A stretch of 15,322 nucleotides of DNA from G026625185 sp035256645 (GTDB lineage: Bacteria > Desulfobacterota > WTBG01 > JAGOGO01). The stretch spans positions 1-15,322 of the forward strand of contig DATEXU010000065.1 of NCBI GenBank assembly GCA_035256645.1, given 5' to 3'. The translations under genes and the position numbers were made by a program. Below the pieces are notes generated by a model. That model was not told where the DNA came from. It did no database searches and worked only from the letters and a program-made list of their open reading frames with translations. This document shows, piece after piece, positions 1 through 5,699 of this stretch (position 1 is the stretch's first letter; each line of letters opens with the position of its first letter).

Positions 1-11
1 CCTTTCTTTTT

Positions 12-716
12 TCATAAACCCTTCAAATACTCACTTCCCCCGAGCAATTGCATCTGCCTTAATACCCAGTACTTTCGACTCATAATATAAGGAGAGGGAT
101 TACGCGTAGAAAAGCGATGGGGATTTGGTAAAATTGCTGCCAAGAGAGCAGCCTGTTCGGACGTCAATCGTTTTGCTGAGGTATTGAAATAAAGCTTGGA
201 GGCCGCCTCAACCCCAAAGGTATGCTTTCCCAATTCTACGGTATTTAAATACACCTCAAGAATCCGCTTTTTACTCCACAGTAACTCGATCACCGTCGTA
301 AAATAAGCTTCAAGGCCTTTTCTCATAAAACTTCGGCCTGGCCAGAGAAATAAATTTTTCGCTACTTGTTGACTTATCGTGCTCGCGCCACGGATACGTC
401 TGCTTCTTTGGTTGTGTTTTATCGCTTTTTCAATGGCTTCAAAGTCAAATCCATGGTGGTCAGAAAAATTCTGGTCTTCTGCCGCGATCACGGCAATCTG
501 CATGGATGGAGATATGTTTTTGAGATCTGTCCACTCGCGCCGAAGCGTTATTTTTTCTTTCTTCCTGAGCGCCTCAAGTTTGTCCCGGATCATAAATGAG
601 GTAATCGGGGGGTCAACCCATTTAAAAAGGGAAACCACCAGGAGCAAAAAAAGCAAACACCCTATGGTGATTTTTAGAAAAAATTTTTCGATGGCTTTAA
701 GTTTAGAAAATTTCAT
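12..716 (-). CDS. mtgA: Monofunctional biosynthetic peptidoglycan glycosyltransferase (GT51)
   Basis: The 234-residue product polymerises lipid II into glycan strands at the outer face of the inner membrane. One transmembrane anchor is visible at about residues 12-33. The GT51 motifs follow in order: EDQNFSDHHGFD (catalytic Glu80), GASTISQQVAKNLFL (110-124), RKGLE with the second conserved Glu (132-136), KKRILEVYLN (149-158) and AALLAAILPNP (189-199). There is no transpeptidase domain, and the length is normal for MtgA. The ATG start has only a weak purine stretch upstream, and a short ORF with a good ribosome-binding site overlaps it. The gene is the last of a same-strand cluster with a retropepsin-like protease and a 7TM protein. 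The family call is secure; any functional link to those neighbours is inference. Confidence 0.95.
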   Translation of the reverse strand: MKFSKLKAIEKFFLKITIGCLLFLLLVVSLFKWVDPPITSFMIRDKLEALRKKEKITLRREWTDLKNISPSMQIAVIAAEDQNFSDHHGFDFEAIEKAIKHNQRSRRIRGASTISQQVAKNLFLWPGRSFMRKGLEAYFTTVIELLWSKKRILEVYLNTVELGKHTFGVEAASKLYFNTSAKRLTSEQAALLAAILPNPHRFSTRNPSPYIMSRKYWVLRQMQLLGGSEYLKGL

Positions 717-780
717 TCTCTTTTTTAGGACTAAAAAATGTTGACCACTCCACCCAACAAGGAGACTGTTTAACCTTCAT
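703..780 (-). CDS. Possible 25-aa micro-ORF overlapping the mtgA start
   Basis: An ATG at 780 is preceded by AAAGGG with a six-base spacer, which is a better ribosome-binding site than that of mtgA. The frame encodes 25 residues beginning MKVKQSPCWVEW and ends at a TAA 14 bases inside mtgA, in a different frame. Such an arrangement fits a small leader ORF that delivers ribosomes to the mtgA start by termination-reinitiation. I do not recognise the peptide, and with only 25 codons it could be chance. It lies 43 bases after the stop of the 7TM gene. Confidence 0.3.
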   Translation of the reverse strand: MKVKQSPCWVEWSTFFSPKKENEIF

Positions 781-823
781 ATGTTTCCCTTTCTAAGTTT
801 TCTCCAAATACCAAAAGTCATAG

Positions 824-2431
824 TTAGTCTTTGACTTCACTTTTAATAAAGTTAAGAAAACGAAAATATTCAGTGAGACGATAGCCCGTATAGCGGCCAA
901 TCAGGATCTGCATCCCGATCAGGGCAAAAAGGACTTCCGGGTAGGCAAAAAAGAAATCTTGAATGATAGCCCGTGACATTACTAAATAGCTGCACGAGGC
1001 AACAAAAAAGGTACCCACCGAAACCAAAATCGCCTCTCGTGCCCCTCGTTCCATAAGGATAATGGAGAGCCTTTCAATGGTCATCGTCATTATAACCATG
1101 GGAAAAAGCGCCACTGCCATGATCCGATAGATCCCCATGTGGGCACCAAACACAGAACCAACGGCCAAAATAAGAATAATAACCGTGACAATTACTGCGA
1201 GACGCGGGACCAAAAGAAGCTTAAGCCGGTCCATATACCACCGCGAAATAAGTCCGAGAATAACGACCATTGAAAACAGCGCTAAGCCCCAGCCGAGTTT
1301 GGTGTTTCTAAAAGCAAGTGCAATCAGCACCGGCATGAAGGTTCCGAAGGTATTAACGCCGATAATGTTGCGAAAAAGAGAGACTACCAAGGCTCCTAAG
1401 GGGATCATGAGAATAACCCGAAAGACCTGCTGATTTTCCACCGGAAGAGAAAAAAGCGACCATTCATGCAGTGTTGAGCCTATCGACGTAGCCGTCCCAT
1501 AGAAATGGCTGAAGGTCCGCTGGGTCTCTTTTAAGGCCGAGTAACTATACTCAAAACTTTGTGCTGTAGTAGAGGTTATAAAGGGCCAATTTCCTCGGTA
1601 GAGCACTAACATATTTTCCGGTAATTGACCAAATAATTGTTTTTCAATATCTACGGGAACCCATTTTCCATGGAGAAATACCTCGGCCCAGGAATAAAGT
1701 TTTTTCTGCCGGACCTTTTCTTCCAGAAAGGCGCCATGCACTGATCGCGAAGGAACCTTGGCCATTCGCGCGAGTCGGATAAAAAGTTTTCTTTTCTGAA
1801 CAAAGGTTGCCGTTCTCGCCTTAATCGCGGAAGTTAAACTTTTATCTTTAACGAATGATACGGTTTTCACCTCTTTGGTAATAAAATCGAAAATCGTTTT
1901 TACTCTTTCGGTTTTATTTTGTTTCCTTCCAACGAGTTCATCTAAAAATTTTTCCATCTCCATGGAAATCGATTCAGGCTCATCTTTTATAACCAAATAC
2001 CGGGCTATTTGAGGTGAACAAGTCTCTTCGTCGACTTGGTGGCGTGCGTCTAAAATAAACTTTCTGGGCTTTGTCTGAACAGTTACCCGATAAAACAAGC
2101 GGGTTTCCCCGACTAATCCTTTGCCTCGCCAATCGATACTTAAATTTCCATTTTTTCTCCCAATGAAAAAATAAAACTTAGGAGATACAAAGTCCTCCCT
2201 GATAATGTTCTGGCCAATTTCAGTTCTGGGAAGAAAATGATGGATCAGATTCTTACCCTCTTTCCCGTGGACCTGAATCTTTAGTTCCCAGGTCCAGAGG
2301 TTTTCAACCGGTTTGGAAAAAACTGGATATTTGAGGAAGACTATTTTATAACCTGCTATTCCGAGAAAGAGAAAAAAGAAAAACAAGGCGGTTATAAAAT
2401 GAGTCCGGTTTCGTTTAAAAGCGAGTTGCAT
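824..2431 (-). CDS. 7TM protein fused to an inactive transglutaminase-like domain
   Basis: The 535-residue membrane protein has one N-terminal transmembrane helix (about 12-30), a large domain extending to about residue 330, and a block of hydrophobic helices (about 335-515). The middle contains a transglutaminase-like fold (about 170-280). At the usual nucleophile position the sequence reads RTATFVQKRKLF, so Phe210 stands where the Cys normally is. Tyr246 in YSWAEVF replaces the usual His, while Asp261 in VPVD is kept. The C-terminal block has GVNTFGTFMPVLIALAFR (358-375), typical of the '7 transmembrane helices usually fused to an inactive transglutaminase' family. Members usually sit beside a retropepsin-like zinc protease gene, as here (20 bases upstream), and a RimK-like ATP-grasp ligase, which is absent. 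The biochemical role is unknown, though a peptide or glutamate-tail binding receptor is plausible. Confidence 0.88.
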   Translation of the reverse strand: MQLAFKRNRTHFITALFFFFLFLGIAGYKIVFLKYPVFSKPVENLWTWELKIQVHGKEGKNLIHHFLPRTEIGQNIIREDFVSPKFYFFIGRKNGNLSIDWRGKGLVGETRLFYRVTVQTKPRKFILDARHQVDEETCSPQIARYLVIKDEPESISMEMEKFLDELVGRKQNKTERVKTIFDFITKEVKTVSFVKDKSLTSAIKARTATFVQKRKLFIRLARMAKVPSRSVHGAFLEEKVRQKKLYSWAEVFLHGKWVPVDIEKQLFGQLPENMLVLYRGNWPFITSTTAQSFEYSYSALKETQRTFSHFYGTATSIGSTLHEWSLFSLPVENQQVFRVILMIPLGALVVSLFRNIIGVNTFGTFMPVLIALAFRNTKLGWGLALFSMVVILGLISRWYMDRLKLLLVPRLAVIVTVIILILAVGSVFGAHMGIYRIMAVALFPMVIMTMTIERLSIILMERGAREAILVSVGTFFVASCSYLVMSRAIIQDFFFAYPEVLFALIGMQILIGRYTGYRLTEYFRFLNFIKSEVKD

Positions 2432-2451
2432 TGCTTATCAATAAGAAGATG

Positions 2452-3015
2452 CTATGGTTTTTTAATTTTTCGGCACGGTGACCCTGATCCATAGACAAAC
2501 TTTCTACTCACATCAACAACAAAATCTCCTGTCAGCGCTGATCGTCCCAAGATAAAGCGGTAGTTCATACTTGCCCGGTTCGTTAAATTTACCTGAATCC
2601 GTTTGGTTATTCCCGCAAGGCATATTTCCAGTTCCACCACGGGTCGTGTTTCTAAATCGACCGTTACTCTGTCCGTGCTCACTTCTTGCCTCGGTCTTTT
2701 GATCTTAGCCTCATCGACTACATCCACCTCCATGATCCGGTATTCTCCTTCTGTATCGATCACCTTAAAGCGAACTTTTGAACCCTGGGGTTTCCCTTTC
2801 TCTTGGACATATTCAATATCCACTGCATGGAGCGAGGAATTTTTCGCACCCGTATCCATTTTACCTCTTAAAGAAAAATTGTGCCGAGAAATATAGACTT
2901 TTTCCAACCACCCTATGACAATCTTTTCTCCAGCAACAGCAGGTTGTTTAAAACCTAAAAAGATAAGGGCTACCAAAATACTTAAACCATATACTCGATA
3001 CCTGGATTCAAGCAT
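2452..3015 (-). CDS. Secreted retropepsin-like 'ATP-dependent zinc protease' family protein
   Basis: The 187-residue product has an N-terminal signal sequence with a hydrophobic core at about 8-22 and a probable signal peptidase I site after AVA (about residue 28), so it should act in the periplasm. The mature part matches the retropepsin-fold family often annotated as 'ATP-dependent zinc protease'. It has the aspartyl-protease motif MDTGAKNSS with Asp54 and a C-terminal LGRSALTGDFVVDVS (about 157-171). The name is misleading, because no ATP or zinc site is visible. I chose ATG 3015, ten bases after a GGAGG. An upstream TTG at 3033 would place that ribosome-binding site inside the gene. The gene is followed after 20 bases by the 7TM/inactive-transglutaminase gene, its habitual partner. 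The substrate is unknown. Confidence 0.88.
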   Translation of the reverse strand: MLESRYRVYGLSILVALIFLGFKQPAVAGEKIVIGWLEKVYISRHNFSLRGKMDTGAKNSSLHAVDIEYVQEKGKPQGSKVRFKVIDTEGEYRIMEVDVVDEAKIKRPRQEVSTDRVTVDLETRPVVELEICLAGITKRIQVNLTNRASMNYRFILGRSALTGDFVVDVSRKFVYGSGSPCRKIKKP

Positions 3016-3047
3016 AGAGGGAATTCCTCCCAAAACAGAGTATTATT

Positions 3048-3341
3048 TCATGCTTCGAAAAACCCCATAATCGAGATAATGACCACCTCGTGTTCATAAT
3101 TATAGGGCAGGATATGAGGGGGACGAGAAAATTCATAAATGCTCACCTGTAACTGATGGGCATACAGTTTTTTTGATATAAGAAAAGCACGCAACCTGAT
3201 CATGGGGCGAACCGACAATAAAGCTGCGAATCGTAACGGCGCTCTGTCTGTCGCACGCCCAAACCGCCACTTTCCCCCTTTGCTTATAGTGCCGTAAGCG
3301 AGGCGGGCGCTATAGGTGCTGGTGATATATCGTTTGTGTCC
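3048..3341 (-). other. Unexplained 97-codon open frame without a clear start
   Basis: The minus-strand frame is open from just after a TAA at 3342-3344 to a TGA at 3048-3050, giving 97 sense codons. It has no start at its 5' end. The first ATG is at 3203 and gives a 51-residue peptide beginning MIRLRAFLISKKLYAHQ, with no Shine-Dalgarno. The first half is Arg- and Gly-rich (e.g. KGGKWRFGRATDRAP), unlike its neighbours. It may be a decayed gene fragment, a translated repeat element, a non-coding RNA or chance. I do not recognise it. Confidence 0.3.
3285..3314. repeat. Hairpin-forming inverted repeat
   Basis: TATAGTGCC (3285-3293) can pair with GGCGCTATA (3306-3314) around a 12-base loop. This gives nine pairs with one G-U on the plus-strand RNA, which is a mismatch on the minus-strand RNA. 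No U-tract follows, so it is not an intrinsic terminator. It lies inside the GC-rich part of the spacer. Confidence 0.4.
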
Positions 3342-3422
3342 TTACCTTCACCAAATCAGAAGGCGACTCTCGAAGGGCATAGCACTACATGCTGGAATCA
3401 AACAAAATTACCAAAGTCGCTA

Positions 3423-3460
3423 TTGAGAACAATGAAAGCAGGAGCATTTTATGTTCTCGA
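3423..3460. repeat. Inverted repeat downstream of trpB2
   Basis: TTGAGAACA (3423-3431) pairs with TGTTCTCGA (3452-3460) with one wobble on the plus-strand RNA and a 20-base interior. It starts 37 bases past the trpB2 stop in the direction of transcription. There is no run of U after it on the minus strand, so it could be an mRNA 3' hairpin but not a standard intrinsic terminator. Confidence 0.35.
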
Positions 3461-3496
3461 ATAAAGCTTTTTAAACGGCTATGTTTCGTAAGACTA

Positions 3497-4852
3497 TCAA
3501 CCAACTTTTGGGAGATCGTCTAAAGCTTTCTTGATGTTTTCATCGGGATACTCAAAGTTTTCCAGTTTCCCCGAATAATAACGATCATAAGAGCTGAGAT
3601 CCAGAAGACCGTGACCACTTAAATTAAAAAGGATTGTCTTTTCTTTACCTTCTTCCCGCGCCTTAATAGCTTCATCAATCGCTACCCGGATGGCGTGAGC
3701 AGATTCCGGTGCCGGTATGACTGCCTCGGAGTTGGCAAACATAACGGCTGCCTCAAAAACCGGATTTTGGAAGCATGAGCGAGCTTCAACCAACCCTTCT
3801 TTTACCACTAAACTCACTAAAGGCGACATTCCGTGATAGCGCAGCCCTCCGGCATGAATTCCCGGTGGTTCAAACGTATGTCCTAAAGTAAACATGGGCA
3901 TAATAGGAGTGGTCTGCGCCATGTCGCCAAAGTCGTAGGTGTAAATTCCCTTGGTAAGAGTCGGACACGCTGCCGGTTCCACCGCAATAATATCAACCTT
4001 TTTCCCATTGATCTTGTCCCGGATAAAAGGAAAGGATGAGCCTGCAAAATTACTGCCCCCTCCCGCACAGCTAATCACGACATCAGGATATTCTCCCAGC
4101 TTCTTAAACTGAGCTAAAATTTCTTCACCAATAATAGTCTGGTGGAGGCAGACATGGTTGAGCACCGAGCCTAAGCTATAATTGGTATCCTCATGCGTAA
4201 GAGCATCTTCAACCGCTTCACTGATCGCGAGTCCCAGTGTCCCGAGGGTGTTGGGATTTTCCTTAAGGACCTTTCGACCAAAGCTGGTCTTGTCGCTCGG
4301 GCTGGGATAAACTGTGGCCCCCCACGTTTCCATCATCAAACGACGGTATGGTTTTTGATCATAACTGACTCGGACCATATAAACCGTAACTTCAACGCCC
4401 ATAAACTTTCCTGCCAAAGCCAATGCGCATCCCCATTGACCGGCCCCGGTTTCCGTGGCCAGTCTTTTCTTGCCTGCCAGTTTATTATAATAGGCCTGGG
4501 CAATTGCGGTATTTGGTTTATGGCTTCCGGCTGGACTTACCCCTTCATTTTTATAATAGATCTTTGCCGGAGTTTTAAGAATTTTTTCAAGCCTTCGCGC
4601 TCTTACCAAAGGCGTCGGTCTCCAAAGACAATAAATATCTAATATCTCCTCGGGAATATCAATCCACCTCTGCCGGCTCACCTCCTGCTCAATCAAGGGA
4701 AGAGGGAAGAGGGAAAGAAGATCATCTGGCCCGACGGGTTTGCCCGTTGCAGGATGAATATACGGGGGAACAGGATAGGGTAAGTCTGCCTGAATATTAT
4801 ACCATTTCCGCGGAATTTCCTGTTCGCTCAGAAAATATTTTACCTGTTCCAT
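3497..4852 (-). CDS. trpB2: TrpB2-type tryptophan synthase beta chain (PLP-dependent)
   Basis: The 451-residue enzyme makes L-tryptophan from indole and serine using PLP. The PLP lysine is Lys112 in SHKPN, the substrate-loop motif is ETGAGQWG (134-141), and the phosphate-binding loop is GGGSN (264-268). The Trp in GAGQWG, the long N-terminal extension and the overall length are features of the TrpB2 subgroup rather than of TrpB1, which pairs with TrpA. No trpA or other trp gene is in the window. The ATG has a near-perfect AAAGGAGG seven bases upstream. A Trp-rich leader peptide and terminator precede the gene, so it is probably controlled by attenuation in response to charged tRNA-Trp. The likely role is Trp supply or indole salvage; some TrpB2 enzymes have been discussed as having other substrates. 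Confidence 0.93.
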   Translation of the reverse strand: MEQVKYFLSEQEIPRKWYNIQADLPYPVPPYIHPATGKPVGPDDLLSLFPLPLIEQEVSRQRWIDIPEEILDIYCLWRPTPLVRARRLEKILKTPAKIYYKNEGVSPAGSHKPNTAIAQAYYNKLAGKKRLATETGAGQWGCALALAGKFMGVEVTVYMVRVSYDQKPYRRLMMETWGATVYPSPSDKTSFGRKVLKENPNTLGTLGLAISEAVEDALTHEDTNYSLGSVLNHVCLHQTIIGEEILAQFKKLGEYPDVVISCAGGGSNFAGSSFPFIRDKINGKKVDIIAVEPAACPTLTKGIYTYDFGDMAQTTPIMPMFTLGHTFEPPGIHAGGLRYHGMSPLVSLVVKEGLVEARSCFQNPVFEAAVMFANSEAVIPAPESAHAIRVAIDEAIKAREEGKEKTILFNLSGHGLLDLSSYDRYYSGKLENFEYPDENIKKALDDLPKVG

Positions 4853-4859
4853 AAAAACG

Positions 4860-4867
4860 CCTCCTTT
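4860..4867 (-). promoter_or_regulatory. Strong Shine-Dalgarno of trpB2
   Basis: AAAGGAGG lies seven bases before the trpB2 ATG. It fixes the start codon and is the best ribosome-binding site in the window apart from that of rpsD. Confidence 0.85.
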
Positions 4868-4903
4868 GTTTCCAAATAAAAATTTTTTTATCCTTTTTTA
4901 CTC

Positions 4904-4940
4904 ATAAAAAAAACCGTGGGCTCTTTTGTACCCACGGTTT
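4904..4940 (-). terminator. Intrinsic terminator / attenuator between rplQ and trpB2
   Basis: On the minus-strand RNA, AAACCGTGGG (4931-4940) and CCCACGGTTT (4911-4920) form a perfect ten-pair stem with a ten-base loop. The 3' arm runs straight into a U-tract (to about 4904). It ends about 50 bases before trpB2 and follows a Trp-rich leader ORF, so it can act both as the end of the ribosomal operon and as a conditional attenuator for trpB2. The leader segment CCCCAC (4975-4980) repeats the 3'-arm sequence CCCAC and can pair with GTGGG of the 5' arm as an antiterminator. Confidence 0.9.
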
Positions 4941-4999
4941 CTTTTATAATAAAGACAAAACATGCTTTTCTCAGGTGGGGATAGAGTTCCCTATCATTA

Positions 5000-5068
5000 T
5001 TATGTAAGCTGCCACCACCAGCACCAGGTATAGTCATGTTTATCAAGCATCAACACTTTTTTCATCAT
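5000..5068 (-). CDS. trpL: Trp-rich leader peptide upstream of trpB2
   Basis: The 22-residue ORF starts with two ATG codons (5066-5068 and 5063-5065) and ends ...TWCWWWQLT. Trp codons are at 5024-5026, 5018-5020, 5015-5017 and 5012-5014. Two consecutive stops (TAA TAA) and a TGA follow. Four Trp codons in five positions directly before a terminator and a tryptophan synthase gene is the classic signature of a trp leader peptide. Translation would sense charged tRNA-Trp. The Shine-Dalgarno is modest (a GAGAG stretch about eight bases upstream). The ORF begins 22 bases after the rplQ stop, so ribosomes leaving rplQ could also reinitiate here. Confidence 0.82.
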   Translation of the reverse strand: MMKKVLMLDKHDYTWCWWWQLT

Positions 5069-5090
5069 TTTAGTTCTCTCTTAAACGAGG

Positions 5091-5675
5091 TTAAGAAGAT
5101 TTTTCTTCCTCTTTCTTTTCCTCCGAGCCAGCAATGTTTTTCTGCGCCTTTTCTTCGCCGCGAGCTTCTTCAACGGGTTTTTTCTTTTCTTCCGAAGCTT
5201 CTTTAGTTTTAGATTCTCCTTCAGAGGGTTTACCCTTTTTTACCTCTTTTGCAGCTTTCGTTTTGGGCTTACCCACTGCTTGTTTCTTCTTTGCACCTTT
5301 TTTCTTTTCAGCGCCCTTTTCTTCGGAAATTATCTCAATGATTGACATGGGTGCGCTGTCACCCGGCCGGAACCCCGCCCGAACAATTCTGGTATACCCA
5401 CCCAATCTGCTTTTCATTTTAGGCGCGATCTCATTAAACAATTTCTGGACAATCTTTTTATTAGCAATGAGCTTTAGCACTTCCCTCCGCGCCGCAAGAT
5501 CACCCCTTTTCCCGAGAGTAATAATCTTTTCCGCCAAAGGACGAAGTTCCTTTGCTTTTGCAGACGTCGTCTCAATCTTCTCCCATTCGAAAAAGGAAGT
5601 AAGCATATTTTTAAACATTGCCCAGCGATGGCTCGTTGTTCTCCCGAGTTTTCTGCCTGCTCTCTGATGTCTCAT
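5091..5675 (-). CDS. rplQ: 50S ribosomal protein L17 with long charged C-terminal tail
   Basis: Residues 1-117 are a standard L17, starting MRHQRAGRKLGRTTSHRWAM and ending SAPMSIIEI, and form part of the large subunit near the exit tunnel. A low-complexity Lys/Glu/Ala tail of about 77 residues follows (118-194), making the protein 194 residues instead of the usual 115-130. The tail is in frame without a break, rich in KK and EE pairs, and probably disordered. The ATG start is preceded by AGGTGA. This is the last gene of the alpha operon. The next element is the Trp leader, with no terminator in between. Confidence 0.97.
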   Translation of the reverse strand: MRHQRAGRKLGRTTSHRWAMFKNMLTSFFEWEKIETTSAKAKELRPLAEKIITLGKRGDLAARREVLKLIANKKIVQKLFNEIAPKMKSRLGGYTRIVRAGFRPGDSAPMSIIEIISEEKGAEKKKGAKKKQAVGKPKTKAAKEVKKGKPSEGESKTKEASEEKKKPVEEARGEEKAQKNIAGSEEKKEEEKSS

Positions 5676-5699
5676 CCTTTTTTCACCTAATTAAATCCA

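Larger units (their letters stand above)
3034..3496. other. 463-bp spacer between trpB2 and the protease gene
   Basis: This stretch has no recognisable gene. It holds an unexplained open frame on the minus strand (3048-3341, listed separately). It also holds a hairpin-forming segment at 3285-3293/3306-3314 and an inverted repeat at 3423-3431/3452-3460. The central part (about 3200-3320) is visibly richer in G and C than the flanking DNA, which suggests a different origin. I found no convincing -35/-10 pair for the protease gene and no U-tract terminator directly after trpB2. Confidence 0.6.
4904..5068 (-). promoter_or_regulatory. Putative trp attenuator (leader peptide, competing stems, terminator)
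   Basis: Four segments occur in the expected order on the minus-strand RNA. Segment 1 covers the Trp codons, with GGTGGTGG at about 5012-5019. Segment 2 is CCCCACCTGAG (4970-4980). Segment 3 is the terminator 5' arm (4931-4940), and segment 4 is the 3' arm (4911-4920). Segment 1 can pair with 2 through GGTGG:CCACC, 2 with 3 through CCCAC:GTGGG, and 3 with 4 through ten pairs. A small GATAG/CTATC hairpin (4980-4984/4991-4995) sits between the leader stop and segment 2. Stalling at the Trp codons would mask segment 1 and favour 2:3, allowing read-through into trpB2. The antiterminator core is short (five pairs), which is the weakest part of the model. Confidence 0.75.

Noticed and set aside
379..744. 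Plus-strand open frame of about 121 codons
   Set aside because: It lies opposite mtgA, whose GT51 motifs are complete, and the plus-strand translation shows no family features.
3016..3120. Promoter for the protease gene, with TAATAC near 3041 as a -10
   Set aside because: No acceptable -35 hexamer lies at 16-18 bases, so the match is not better than chance in AT-rich DNA.
4193..4642. Plus-strand open frame of about 149 codons
   Set aside because: It is antisense to the conserved core of trpB2 (including the PLP lysine motif) and resembles no protein.
4904..4940. Plain operon terminator with no regulatory role
   Set aside because: The Trp-rich leader ORF, the mimicry of CCCAC in segment 2, and the position upstream of trpB2 fit an attenuator better, though it also terminates the ribosomal operon.
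4941..5090. T-box riboswitch as the Trp sensor
   Set aside because: No T-box consensus or specifier-loop architecture was seen, and the short leader with a Trp-rich ORF explains the region.
5134..5667. Plus-strand open frame of about 177 codons rich in Phe and Ser
   Set aside because: It is the complement of the Lys/Glu-rich rplQ sequence; AAG/GAA repeats read backwards give TTC/CTT runs.
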